NCBI GenBank assembly: GCA_022410635.1 | Contig: JAJVDF010000257.1 | Location: forward strand, 1,549,992 to 1,613,991 | Origin: Tretioscincus oriximinensis | Taxonomy: Eukaryota > Chordata > Lepidosauria > Squamata > Gymnophthalmidae | Direction of reading: 5' to 3' | DNA: 64,000 nt | Part shown: one piece after another, positions 12,966 through 24,556 of the stretch | Layout: the number at the start of each line of letters is the position of its first letter | How positions within the stretch are numbered: position 1 is the stretch's first letter | Notes under the pieces: generated by a model | Databases searched by the model: none | The model's input: the letters and a program-made list of their open reading frames with translations, nothing else | What the model was told of the DNA's origin: nothing | Made by a program: the position numbers and the translations under genes

Positions 12966-14915
12966 ACTATTGAAAAGAGGTCTGTCATGAATATTAGGAA
13001 ACCCGGATTTGGGGTGTCTCATTTTTTGCTGAGGAAAAATAAAGATTTTTTTTAATCACTACACTATCCCTAGGGGGCTCTGGCAACCAGGGGCAGCTCC
13101 TGAAGGTACCCTCCCTTCAGTAAAAAATTAAAAATGCAATTTTCTTGTGCTCTTTGAAAATTTCTCACATGCTTTTCAGATTTCTATGCATTACATAAAT
13201 TCTCACATGCTTCATGGATTTCTCGGGGGAGGGGATTTCAAAGGTGTATGCATGTTGTGAATCAGAAAATCTGGTCATAATATCAGAAACTATTGCCACC
13301 TGATATAACCATACCATTTATATTTTTGAAGGCACACCACTTTTCACATATATGCTCCTAAAAATAATTTTCTATTTTACTGTAAAATTAAAGCCTTATA
13401 TCAATTATAAAAAATTGGCCTAAACACAAGCAGAAGACCTAACTTTGCTTGAAATATTAAGTGTCATCAATACTCTTTGCAGCTTCATGTAATTATCCCT
13501 AAAGGCCATTTGATTTTATAATCTAATCTGGTATTATAAAAATTAACATATTTTTCAACTGCATATTAATATGCAAATATGAAACCTCAAATTGAAACAA
13601 TGTTTGAAAAACGTTAACAAGCTCTAGGTAAATATTACAATGACAGTGCTGCTTACTCAAGAGTAGCACTTGTGGAAATAAGGTATTATCCCTCGTTTGC
13701 TCATTAGGGATTTATTAAGGTTCTTGACAGAAGGTGATTTTAGAATGTTTTTTTCTTGGGGGTGGGGAGGGTTACCTCACATCTGTCATTTCTGTCTCAT
13801 TTAAACACTGCTTAATCTTTAGATGTTTTTCCTCTAGTGAAGTGAATCAGTGGGATCTTTGTTGTTCAGAGCTTTGTTTACCTGCATTGAGAAGTCAAGT
13901 CTGAATCTGATTATGAAACGCACAATTGCTCTGTTGTGGGAATACTCTGCTGAGTCTTCAGTAAGATTCTTGAAGGGGACTGTACTCTCCAGGAAAAAAT
14001 CTCCATGTGGAGATGTATCAGAAAATCAAGGGAGCAGGAGGGTCACTGTGTCCCTTGACTTTCTGCCCTCAGCTCTCTGAGTTACAGCATGGACATTTGC
14101 CATAACTAAATTACTTTTGAGTTGCAATAAACAGCAACATATTCAGGAACGGATACCAATTTACAACATTTTTGCACTTTTTCAGTAGAACTGGATCAGT
14201 TGGAATACCAGCTCTAAAGGCACTGATGGATAAAAACTCTTATTGAGATGTTTGTCCTTGACTCCACATTTAAGCACATGAATAATTTCCAATATGATTT
14301 GAAAGGATTTGTATAATATTTTTTCAACATATGTTTCAAGGTTTGGGAAGGAAGTCCCTATTTCTATTTTATGCATGCAGAGAGTGGGTGTAAAAACATG
14401 GATTTTACTGGCACTATGTTGGAATTGCCCAATATGTATATAGAAATCCCAACATAGTTCTGAGATATTTCGGTGAAATTCTGCATTAACAACTCAACAT
14501 TTTTAAAACAAGAGGACTTTGTCTGGAAGCCTACACATTTGATCCTCCAGTTTGCGAATATCCATTAAACATGTTCAGGCCAAATTGGGCCAAACCATGA
14601 TGACCGCACATGTGTGTGAGTGTTAGTTGTAAACTTTTGAGTATTTCACATTGTCAGAATTCCTGGTTGTACATGTCATGCCACTGTGGGAGCAAGTATC
14701 TATGCAAATAAGTATCTCCATCTGCTCTATGCTGTTGCCATACTTTCTGAGCAATATATGATAATTCTAGAAATTCTAGTACTTGGAATATTGCTAACCC
14801 TAACTTATGGAGGCAATTTACATAAAAACTGGACTGTTATTTTCATCCATTTTTTTATATTGGCAATGTTTCCTAGTAATGCTTTTGCTATCAATAAACA
14901 CCACGAAAATGTGAA

Positions 14916-16525
14916 AATCATAGAATCATAGAGTTGGAAGGGACCTCCAGGGTCATCGGGTCCAACCCCCTGCTTGATGCAGGATTCATTAAACCATCCC
15001 AGACAGATGACTGTCCAGCCTCTGTTTGAAGACTTCCAGTGAAGGAGAACTCACCACCTCCTGTGGCAAACTGTTCCACTGGTTTATCACCCTGACTGTT
15101 AGAAAGTTTTTTGTGATATCTAATCTAAATCTACTCCCTTGCAGTTTCATTCCATTGTTTCTACTCCTTCCATGTGCTAATGAGAACAATGTTGATCCCT
15201 CTGCTCTGTGACAGCCCTTCAGATATTTGTAGACAGCTATCAGATCTCCTCTCAGTCTTCTCTTTTGCAGACTAAACATCCCTAGATCCTTTAACCNTTC
15301 CACATAGGACATGGTTTCCAGACCACTCACCATCCTTGTAACTCTCTTCTGTACTTGCTCTAGTTTATCAATGTCCTTTTTAAATTGGGGCCCCCAGAAC
15401 CGAACACAGTATTCCAAGTGTGGTCGTACCAAAGTACTGTAGAGAGGAATAATTACTTCACGTGAGCGAGTTTCTATGCCCCTCTTGATACATCCCAGGA
15501 TTGTGTTTACCTTTTTGGCAGCTGCTTCACACTGTTGACTCATGTTTAATCTGTGATCTACTAAAACACCCAGGTCCTTCTCACCTGTGCTGCTGCTCAG
15601 ACATATTCCTCCCATTCTATACGTGCTGTTTTCATTATTTTTACCCAGATGTAGGATCTTGCATTTCTCTCTGTTAAATACCATTCTGTTAGTTTCAGCC
15701 CATTGTTCAAGTTTGTCTAGATCTTTTTGAATCCTATCTCTATCTTGTTTAGTATTAGCAACACCACCTAGTTTTGTGTCATCAGCAAATTTAATAAGTT
15801 TTCCTTCAATTCCTTCATCTAGATCATTTATAAATATGTTAAATAGCACTGGGCCTAGGACAGACCCTTGTGGTACCCCACTTGAAACATTCTTCCAATT
15901 GGATGTGCAACCATTTATTATCACTCTTTGAGTACGATCACTAAGCCAGTTTTCAATCCATCTCACTGTTGTTTTGTCGATCCCATACTTGACCATTTTT
16001 TCAATAAGGATGGAATGAGATACTTTGTCAAATGCTTTACTGAAGTCAAGATATACCACATCTACTGCATTTCCCTGATCAACCCATTTGGTAATTCTAT
16101 CATAGAAAGAAATTAGATTAGTCTGGCATGACTTGTTTGTTACAAATCCATGTTGGCTCTGATTAATTACTGCATTCCTTTCCAAGTGCTGGCATACATG
16201 CTGCTTTATAACTTGTTCAAGGAGCTTTCCTGGTATTGAAGTCAGACTCACAGGTCTGTAGTTTCCTGGTTCCACCTTTTTACCCTTTTTGAAGATGGGG
16301 ACAACATTTACCCTTCTCCATTCTACTGGGACATCTCCTGTTGTCCATGAATTTTCAAAGATCACTGCAAGTGGTTCTGCTATTACTTCTGCTAGTTCCT
16401 TCAGTACTCTGGGATGTAGTTCATCTGGGCCTGGAGATTTGAATTCATTTAAATTAGCTAAGTGTTCCCTCACCTTTTCTCTGTCTATTAAGTGTTTTGA
16501 TTCTTTTGTCCCTTCAATAGCAGAA
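14916..16525 (-). mobile_element. CR1 LINE, 5'-truncated, long open RT frame
   Basis: An uninterrupted minus-strand frame (14989-16695) contains reverse-transcriptase blocks in order: NEFKSPGPDELHPRVLKEL (residues ~83-101), YRPVSL (~146), YLDFSKAFD (~215-223), SGVPQGSVLGPVLF (~272-285), the catalytic FADD (~303-306) and a C-terminal RPHLEYC block. CR1 similarity begins about residue 62, so the first part of the frame is flanking sequence. The 3' end (14916-14960) shows the diagnostic GGTCCCTTCCAACTCTATGA and TCTATGATTCTATGATT. The endonuclease domain and ORF1 are absent, so it cannot be autonomous. The only ambiguity is one N at 15297. The intact frame suggests a young insertion. Confidence 0.93.
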
Positions 16526-17119
16526 TAGAACAGAAGACAAAAAGAATTATTGCAACCCAACACTTTATACCATATTGCAAACTTCCCTGATACTTGAGCT
16601 GAATAGGTAAAAGGGTGTGCCCATTTCCAACATGATGGTGTTTTTATTACCTCCGTGCAGGAAATAAATAACTGTACCCAGCTTCCAATTTCCAATTTAA
16701 TTTTTCTTATTGCTATCCTGAGACTATTTCATCTAGCCTGCAAAAAAAACATCTAAAACCTTATTAAATGAGAGATCATTCTCCTAACAAAACTCCCATG
16801 TTATGATTCAGTCCTCTTCCATGCTGTTCACTGAGAAAAGAATTTTCACTAGATTCAGAGTTACTAGCAGACATCCTTTTTCTATAAGGCCCTAATTAGT
16901 CCCAAGCCAGAAAATACATTTTTATAACAGAAACCTTCTTATATTTGACATTAAACACACCTCTCTTTCCATAACTACAGGGATTAAAGTAAATTTGTTG
17001 TAGGAACCTGGTGCGAAAGCTTTTCCAAATGCTGAAAAGACACACACATATAGATGCACATCAACACACATAGTATGATGTAAACAAATCACTAGTATTA
17101 ATACTGACTAGTATGAATA

Positions 17120-17385
17120 TTTATGTATATATTTATTTATACCTATATTCTCCTTTATGCCAAAAGGTCTCAGGGCAGTTAATAAAAACAAGAATAAAAA
17201 ATAACATTTTAAAAGACTGTCTGAAAGTGAGGTAAGGAAACCTACTTCCTTCAACCAAAAGCCACTTTACAGAGGTGCATCTTCAAAGATTTTCTGAATG
17301 AATAGTGATGATTAATGCACCTCAAGGGGAAGACTATTTCATAATCTGGGGGCCTACCACAAAGAATTCTATGCCCTGAGTAATA
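17120..17385 (-). mobile_element. L2-like LINE 3' region
   Basis: A (TTTA)-rich start at 17120-17140 is followed by CAAAAGGTCTCAGGGCAGTT, GAGGTGCATCTTCAAAG and ATTTCATAATCTGGGGGC. This is the same ordered set as in the copies at 42955 and 52920. Read on the minus strand it ends with the AAATAAAT tail, so this is the 3' end of a reverse-transcribed element. Confidence 0.65.
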
Positions 17386-17578
17386 AAAGTATCAATACTA
17401 CAGTAGATAGTTTGATTATCAACAAAGTGTAATATTGAGCAAATTAGTTCCTTTCTTTTTCATTCAATTATTACATATTTCTGTCTGAATGGGGTTTTAG
17501 ATGTGCCATTTTCTTATCCTGTTACAAACAACAGGCAGATAAAGTAGCCTCAGATTTGTTCCTCTGACGCCTCAAGCA

Positions 17579-18157
17579 TAGGGTTACCTTACGTCCCGGT
17601 AAACCAGGACAATCCCGGTTTGGGGGACTAAAATATAGTCCCCTCCAGGGTTTAAGCTAAAATCCCAGCTTTTTACATTCCCCGATGCTGCATCAGGGAA
17701 TGTAAAAAGGCGGGATTTTAAAGGAAAAGCAGTCGTCAGAGTTGACGGCTGCAGTGCACGCAACGCTTTCCGTAGCTGCTCCTTGGCTGGAGGCGGGGTT
17801 TCACTCTGCTCTCAGGCAAAGCCAACTTGCCTCCAGTAGAGCAAAAACGCCTGGGTTTCTGACAGGAGGACAGCTCTGTTCTCCTGTCACAAACGCAGGC
17901 ATTTTTGCTCCACTGGAGCTGGCGCGCTTGCTTGAGGGCAGAGCGAAACGCCGCCTCCAGCCAAGGAGCAGCTACGTAGGCACGCACGCCCAGGTGCTTG
18001 TAGTGAGAGCAGAAGAGAGGTTCTGCCTGTCTCTACAAGCGTCTGTATGTGCGCATGCGTGCACGCGCACACNTTCATGTGTGTGCACGCGCGTGCACGC
18101 AGCCCCCCACCCCCCCACCCCTTCTCGGTTTTGGGCTGCCAAAATATGGCAACCCTA
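17579..18157 (+). mobile_element. hAT-type non-autonomous element (579 bp), perfect 8-bp TSD
   Basis: The termini are TAGGGTTACCTTACG and ATATGGCAACCCTA (inverted). The flanks are CTCAAGCA at 17571-17578 and again at 18158-18165, a perfect 8-bp target duplication typical of hAT transposons. The interior holds two nested palindromes (17661-17717 and 17771-17976) and a purine/pyrimidine-alternating CpG-rich stretch at 18040-18100. No transposase frame is seen. It shares an end and the GCAGCTGCTCC word with 4527-4822. Confidence 0.85.
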
Positions 18158-18994
18158 CTCAAGCAGTGTGCACAGAAAGATCTATTATAGATGTAATATA
18201 GATCTATTAAGCAGTGCGCTGTAGTAGGGCAAAATCCTTTCTTAGTATTCATGCTATTTATTTATCACTCATTCATTTATTAAATACCAATACTCAAATG
18301 CTATATGAAAATCAGAGCTCTCTATCCAAGAATCTCTAAAATGAAATGCAAACTATATGAAATACATAACAAACCTGAAGTCAAAGGCTACAACCACGGA
18401 TGGTGACATATGGACATTGGCTGAAAAAACTTCCAATGCCAGCCCTGCTTTGTGATCCTTTACTTGGCCAGGTTCAGTGAGAGTGGAGTTAATAGGCGGT
18501 CCACCAGCTGCTTCCCCCCTGATGAATTCATACAGAAAGAAACAGGAATTATGTATTTTTTNNNAAAAAAAACCCTATAAACCTCACAAAATTTGGGGTT
18601 TTTTTCCTTTGTATTCAGCTGCTCAGCAATAAATCAATAATCAATAGAAACAGGGATACAGATCCGCCAATCACAAGCTAGGATTTACAGCAAAGTTTCC
18701 TAGGAAATATGGGTAAATTCATAGTGAAGAGAAGCAGTTTCTTNATGCGTGAGGGAAGCCAGCTATGACAGTTTAAATCCTTTAAAACATTGTATACAGA
18801 AATAGCCTTACAAAAGGCAGTCTGGATGAAGCCAAAGAGGATCATGAAAGAGAAGTTATAAATACTGTAGATCTCCCCTCTCCAAAAAAAAACAAATGTT
18901 TTTTAAAAATATATTTCAAAAACTCTTTGATTTAAATAAGGCCTTGGTGCAACTCAGCTCATGTTGTTTCTGTGTAACATGTGAGGAAGAAAAA

Positions 18995-19308
18995 TGGTAA
19001 TAGCTCCGTCACTTAGGAATTCGTTTCTTGCCTGAGAGATCGGATTTCNAAGCCCTGTGTGGGACGTGGGGAGAGGTGAGCACCTTCCACTAGCCTGTAG
19101 CTCTAGCCAACCCAACTATTCGTAAGCATGAATTGCAAGAAATTGCAACTGACTGCAAGTAGATACATGGGAACCATCATAGTCTGTTGGGGAAGATAGA
19201 ATGGAAGCCGTTGGGTAAAATATATCCTTGTAAGCTGCTTTGAGTCCCTTTGAAAGGTGAGAAAAGCGGGGTATAAGAACCAAGTTCTTCTTCTACTACT
19301 ACTAATAA
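18995..19308 (+). mobile_element. tRNA-derived SINE, full length
   Basis: The head resembles a tRNA: AATAGCTCCGTCACTTAGG matches an A-box, and GATCGGATTTCNAAGCCC (19037-19058) a B-box. The body runs through GGTGAGCACCTTCCACTAGC and AGTAGATACATGGGAACC. The 3' module CTTTGAGTCCCTTTGAAAGG leads to a TTC/TAC tail. The 3' module resembles that of squamate Sauria-type SINEs by memory, a comparison that needs alignment. Confidence 0.8.
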
Positions 19309-20136
19309 CATATAATGAAATTAAGATTATTCAGTCTACTTAAAAGGTTCCTACAGGCCTGTCACAAATCTCCAGTATATATGCCAACAACAGATGGTCC
19401 ATCTCTTTGCTTTTAAGAACCAAAGCAAATAGAGCTTTATAATGCCACATTGACCTGTTTTACTGATCAAGCCACACGCAAGTTCAGTTGTCGTTTTCAG
19501 AAGTTTGGGTTAGCATGAACCTTTTTTGGTCACACTTTAAATCCAACCACCTGTCTCTTGAAAAGGGCAAGTGAAGTTTAATTGTTAGGAACTTAATTTT
19601 CCTAAGCCTTTCATTAGTTTAGCTGGAAAGGAAAGTGATAGATGAGCCTTCAAAGTAGGTTGGAACATTAGTGTCCTGCGGTTAAGTATCCTGACTTAAT
19701 TGCTGTGATAGTTCCACTAGGCAATTCTAGCTTCCGCAATTACTCATTTACACTGTTTTTATAGGTAGGAGTAAAAGGATTTGTTGGAGAAGCTTAACAA
19801 TATAAGTCTTATTAGATTTCTAATATGTCAGATTTGAATTTTATTACCAAACAAATGGTAGATGAAAGAATGAAGAGAATTTGTGAGAACTGTCAAAGAT
19901 TAGTCTAAAAACTTCAGCAACATGGGAAAAGGAACTGTTAGGCATTTATATCTTTTTTTAGTTATTTGGATTTGCTAATATTTAAAACTAGTGGAATTAA
20001 GACCACTGCCTTAGGGTTACAGTAGGCACGGATAGCTCAGTTGCTTAGGAATTCGTCTCTCGCGTGGGAGATCGGGTTTCGAAGCCCTGTGTTGGAAGTG
20101 GGGAGGGGTGAGCACCTTCCACTAGCCTGTAGCTCT

Positions 20137-20336
20137 NNNNNNNNNNNNNNNNNNNNNNNNNNNNNNNNNNNNNNNNNNNNNNNNNNNNNNNNNNNNNNNN
20201 NNNNNNNNNNNNNNNNNNNNNNNNNNNNNNNNNNNNNNNNNNNNNNNNNNNNNNNNNNNNNNNNNNNNNNNNNNNNNNNNNNNNNNNNNNNNNNNNNNNN
20301 NNNNNNNNNNNNNNNNNNNNNNNNNNNNNNNNNNNN
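20137..20336. other. 200-bp assembly gap
   Basis: Exactly 200 N characters lie between SINE sequence and the (ATT)n tract. The round size suggests an arbitrary gap length rather than a measured one. Confidence 0.95.
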
Positions 20337-20431
<95 letters not shown>

Positions 20432-20433
20432 GT
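20337..20433 (+). repeat. (ATT)n microsatellite
   Basis: This is an uninterrupted ATT trinucleotide tract of about 97 bp abutting the assembly gap. It is interpreted as the 3' tail of the SINE whose head is at 20022. Confidence 0.95.
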
Positions 20434-21400
20434 TGCTTCTGTTTCTTTTCTTGTTTTCTTCTTCCTGCCAAATTATCTACCTACTTACCTTCTCCTCCTT
20501 CCACTCTCCCTTCCTCCCTCCATCCCCATCTCTCCTTGTTTTCCCCTCCCTCTTTTTTGTCCCTCCCTTCTCCTAGGACCCAATTTTATTGTCTTCTGTT
20601 TTCTTCTTCTCTTCTTATTTTCTTCTTATTCTTCTTTTCTCCTTTTCTCTTCATCTTTATTTTCTTATTTTCTTCTCTTCTTCTTCTTCCCCTCCCCCTT
20701 TCCCCTCTCTTCTCTCCCCCTTCCTCTCTACTCTCTTCCTCCTCTCCCCCACCCCTCTTCCTTCTCTACACTCTCCCCCTCCCCTCTGATCCTTCTTATC
20801 CCCTCTCCTTCTCCCACCCAGTCCTACCTCTTCCAGTCCAGGAACTTCTGCAGGCTCTGTGCGCTTCATGTGAACTTCATTGATGAACTGGGGTGCATTC
20901 AAGTTCTCTGTCTAAGCAAGGAACTCGAATGCTCCCCAGCTCATGGATGAATTCTGGAAAGGTAAGACCAGCTTTGGGAGAAAAGGAGGAACAATGAGTA
21001 CTGTAGGGTGGAGAGGAAGGAGGAGAGAAGGCAGGGGAAAGGGGGAGGGAGGGGAAAAAGAAGAGAAAAAGGAGGAGTGGGGAGGAGACGGCAGGGAAGT
21101 CAGAGAAGGAAGAGGAGGAAGGGGAGGGGACAGGAGGAGGGGAGAGGACTTTAGACATGAAGCAGCTGTCGGGACTCTGCAGCAGCTGCTTTGGGACTCT
21201 CCCTTTCCCTTCTTGGATGGCGAGAAGAAGAAGAGAGTAGCACTGTGGTGGGGCTAGGGGAGAAGGGAGTAGCATTTGGGGAGAAGGAGAGGGAAGTTGG
21301 GCAAAGAAGGATGGCTGGAGCAGGGTAGGAGAAGCGAGCAGTAATATGAAGGCCGCAGCCTTGGGCCTACTCTGGGATGGAGAGGGGACACAGGGACAGG
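20434..21400. repeat. Pyrimidine block, inverted centre, purine block
   Basis: From 20434 to about 20830 the + strand is almost all C/T. From about 20960 to 21310 it is almost all A/G. Between them, ATGAACTGGGGTGCATTC (20883-20900) pairs with GAATGCTCCCCAGCTCAT (20927-20944). The pairing can be followed outward (GTCCTACCTCTTCCAG against the complement of CTGGAAAGGTAAGACC). The whole is an imperfect palindrome of nearly 1 kb whose arms are polypyrimidine and polypurine. Long ORFs here are low-complexity artefacts. Confidence 0.7.
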
Positions 21401-22230
21401 TGGCGGGGATGATGCACCTGCTACAATGGCCCTCACCACCTGTCCCTGCCTTCCCCATCATGGGTGGCGACGGTTAGAAAACTGAGCCTTGTGATCCAAG
21501 TCTGAAATCGGGCAAGGCCATAACTGCGCACACAGGCCTGTGGATCATACGCGAAATAATGTCACGATCTGCCAGCTCATTTGCATTTTATAAGATAGGA
21601 TATTCACCCAATTTGTAAACTGGCATTGAAAGAGTTACATGATCTATTTCTCAAAAAGTATTTTGTGCAAGGGAGTTGCTAAATAAGCCGTTTTTACTGG
21701 TGCTACTATATATTTTAGTTTGTTTATAAAGTTCCCTTTTAGATTTTGAGTGCATCCAGACTACCTTTTGTAAGAGATATCATTTCTCTAATGGACAGAT
21801 AAATCCCTCCTCTTCTGTAAGACTTTGCCTACAGTTCCCACAAAGCACTGCACCTCTTCTGTCATTGGTTCTTGACTCTCTAGTTTACTGGTTTCAATGC
21901 GCCTCCTCCATACTTTTACAGTATATTCCGAGTTTTGTTGTTCGGTCAGTTCCTGAGAAGTGAGATTTTCTGTGCACATGATATACTCGTCTGGTAGTTA
22001 TTTTGTTTGCTGGTTGTCAAGAGAAAGTACAGTAATCCCTCCTCTAAAGTGCTATTGGCTAGTTTCCTGTCAATATCAGATTCATTCGCCTCTCATCATC
22101 TAAGTATTTGCACAGGTCAGCTCTCCAACCCCCCTGCCAGAATGGCCTGTCATCAAAGCAATCACTGCTATAAGACCAAGAGCCAGCACTATAGAGAGAG
22201 TGCATTTCTCTTGCCCATCTGGAATTTAAG

Positions 22231-22388
22231 GCCCTGGTNATACATCATCTTTTAAACCTTCTTCAGTCCTGAAGTATGAGTTTAATCCACTTCTTTTAGA
22301 CTTAACCAGGACCACCTTCTCAAATGGGTTAAGCTCATTCTTCCCAATTGAAGAAGGTTTAAAAGCGGAACCATGACCAGGACTTAAG
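22231..22388. mobile_element. Palindromic MITE, CCCTGGTCATAC family, TTAA flanks
   Basis: The arms are GGCCCTGGTNATACATC plus TTTTAAACCTTCTTCAG on the left and GAAGAAGGTTTAAAAG plus CATGACCAGGAC on the right. They are inverted complements about 150 bp apart end to end. TTAA occurs immediately outside both ends. Relatives are at 31752-31886, 47724-47802 and 48286-48405. There is no coding capacity. Confidence 0.7.
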
Positions 22389-23024
22389 TTACTAGCTTTG
22401 CATTTTAAAAAAAGTCTTAATAATTCAATAGAATTAAAATAATTCATTATCTTTTAAATTTTGTACACCTTAAAGTTATTTTTCAAAAGTACATGCTTGC
22501 AAGTATTGAGATTTTTTTTTTCAGAAGAATAATATGCATTTTGTAATATTAAACATATAAAGTATCAACTATATTTTTGTCCATGACTGTGACTGAATAT
22601 TTCAGGACTGCAGGACTTTATTGAGCAATATAGTCTTTTACTGTTGATAGAGGAAATCATTCTGTATGTACTGGGAACTGACAACTCTTATGTCTCAGCA
22701 TACAAATCAGATATATGTATTCATAGAACTGAGAGCCCAAATGTATCAAAACAACACTTATAAAAACTTGGCAAAGAAATACATCCACCATTAATGTCAA
22801 ATGAAGAATACAATTTTTAAAAAAGTAGAATACTGCAAAATAAAGATGGCAACACCATCCCACATTTCTAAATTTTGTATCTCCAAAAAGTGTCTACACT
22901 ATTACTATGGCCAACAAAATTTTAGATTGTGAGCCAAATGAGGAATACTCTGTATTATCAAAGTGACTCTTGGACTCATGAATCTCTTCTTCTTTCACCT
23001 TTTAAACTCATATAGATAAAGATT

Positions 23025-23075
23025 TTTCCATACGAAGACCCCAGGGTGATTAACAGTAAAAACCAAATTAATGTA
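23025..23075 (-). mobile_element. L2-like LINE 3' tail remnant
   Basis: A short match, CGAAGACCCCAGGGTGATTA followed by ACAGTAAAAACC, corresponds to the CGAAGGTCTCAGGGAGGTTA word of the better copy at 42990. It is weak and short. Confidence 0.35.
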
Positions 23076-23784
23076 TTAAAACAACAATATGATATTTATA
23101 CAGTTAATGAAACATATAAAGAAGGATTAACTTATAGTAGTTTTGTGGGATGAAAAAACTCCCCAAATTAAATGCAGTTTCTCAAACGTTCTCCATTTCT
23201 ATTTTAGGTACATTGTCATTATTTGATCATAACAAACAATGGAATTGCTCAATAAATGACATGAATCTTGCTACAAAAACACAAATCTTGTTTGATATAA
23301 ACTAGACTCTGCCCTTGACCCAAATTTAGTAATCTCATCTAATAGTATAGAGTTGTATCATGGTTGAATTATCATACTAATTCATGCCTGAAGTTATAAC
23401 CTCAAAGGTCTTTGTTCTACTTTTGGAAGCCAGCTCATATACTCTACTTACACTGTTTAGCAGTAAACTGAAGAAGAACCTGCTTTTCTCAGCTTACAAG
23501 CTATTTTTCACTCGAAGGCTCACATTCTATCGTCCCCATCACATTGAGATGATGGTACCTATTCATCTATTTGCACTTGCCTACTTTTGAACAGCTGAGT
23601 TTGCTGAAAGTAAGGCCAACCCTTCTCAATGGCAGACACATAGACGTCTTTGTTGAAAGGCCTATTCTTAACCTCTGCATCACCGAGCCTCATAATAGCT
23701 CAGGATATTAGATTTGAAAATAGAGAATACAGCTTTAGAAAGCATTCTTAATATTTTCATAAACTCTGTTCAAACCAGACTTAC

Positions 23785-23893
23785 GTAACTCTCCAACTTT
23801 CAGGATATCACATAGCATCTTTGTTAATTCAATGCTACTCCGGCCAAATGGACATTCATGTTTATCTTCTCGGCTGCTGTTTTCTAAGACAAT
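23785..23893 (-). CDS. ELMO1: ELMO1 coding exon, ELMO domain (~398-434)
   Basis: This is a 109-nt exon with acceptor CATTTCAG before 23893 and donor GTAAGT from 23784. It holds 36 codons, [18 protein letters not shown] then [18 protein letters not shown], plus the first base of a split codon (Pro in mammals). The one clear difference is Asp for Glu in CDILKV. It is the last ELMO1 exon in the window in transcription order. No match to the following PSETCNDFHPMFFTHD segment was seen between 1 and 23.8 kb, so that intron is longer than 23.7 kb here. Confidence 0.95.
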
Positions 23894-24483
23894 CTGAAAT
23901 GGGACAAAGAAATTAACATTTTAACAAGACAATTCACAAAAAACGTAAACTATAAGAGATACAGAAGTTTCCTAGGAATAGAAACAGTTGACTGTTAATA
24001 AACATATTCTTGCAATGCTCTTTTCAATTAATACAGGTTGTGGCTCTGGGTGGAAGCGATTCTTCCCAGGGGCTGTATCATAGTAGATCTGCTAAATTCT
24101 TTCTACCTAGGGGCTTTCTGAANTTACTTTGCCACAATCTGAAGCAATGGGTTTGGATCAGAGCATGTCTGATCTTCAGCATGTCAAGGTTCAGTCTAAA
24201 ACAGGGTCCTCTGCTAGTCCAGACTAACCCTGTACTTTTTCTAAAACTCACTCAAGCTTCAGGCTCTGATAGCTAGGAATTAACAATGGAATCACTGGGG
24301 ATTAGGTCTCCTTAGTTCAGTGATCTAGATCAGTAATATCCCTGATCCACACAAATATGTGAATAGACATGAAGGGGACACAGAGGATTAGGATCCGAAT
24401 TACATGTTTTAGTCATCTTGTAGTCTCTGATATTTCTGAATTGGCCTAAAAAGGTCGTTGTTGAAAGAATCAAAATTAGCAGA

Positions 24484-24556
24484 ACATTTATTATTATCAT
24501 TATTATCATCATCTTCATTATCATTGTCATCACTATCATCATCATCATTATCATCA
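24484..24556. repeat. (TYA)n imperfect microsatellite
   Basis: This is a run of ATT/ATC trinucleotides with interruptions (ATTATTATCATTATTATCAT and following). It has no associated mobile element that I can see. Confidence 0.85.

Larger units (their letters stand above)
20022..20433 (+). mobile_element. tRNA-derived SINE interrupted by an assembly gap, with (ATT)n tail
   Basis: The head has the cleanest Pol III boxes of the family: GATAGCTCAGTTGCTTAGG (20031-20049) and GGGTTTCGAAGCCC (20074-20087). The sequence enters a 200-N gap after GTAGCTCT. On the far side is an (ATT)n tail of about 97 bp. The gap therefore most likely hides the SINE body. Confidence 0.75.
1..23784 (-). other. ELMO1: ELMO1 intron (partial, >23.7 kb)
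   Basis: This is the 3'-side intron following the exon ending at 23785, and its downstream acceptor is not in the window. Most recognisable content is transposable elements listed separately. Stretches where I see only AT-rich sequence without a supported feature are about 0.9-1.7, 2.8-4.5, 5.1-7.5, 8.2-9.6, 11.4-12.7, 13.0-14.9, 16.7-17.1, 18.2-19.0, 19.3-20.0, 21.5-22.2 and 22.4-23.8 kb. Short ORFs in these stretches have no recognisable domain. Confidence 0.8.

Noticed and set aside
17742..18252. Cys/Arg-rich ORFs on both strands
   Set aside because: They fall within the 579-bp hAT element and reflect its palindrome and CpG-rich composition.
20022..20095. A genuine tRNA gene
   Set aside because: The A- and B-box words are present, but the cloverleaf stems are poor and the head continues into a repeated SINE body found at four other places.
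20041..20883. A 280-residue ORF running through the N gap with Leu/Ser/Pro-rich translation
   Set aside because: It is an artefact of Ns, the (ATT)n tract and the pyrimidine block. It has no domain and no coding character.
20877..21461. 194-residue minus-strand Ser/Pro-rich ORF
   Set aside because: It comes from the purine-rich block read in complement, with composition-driven openness only.
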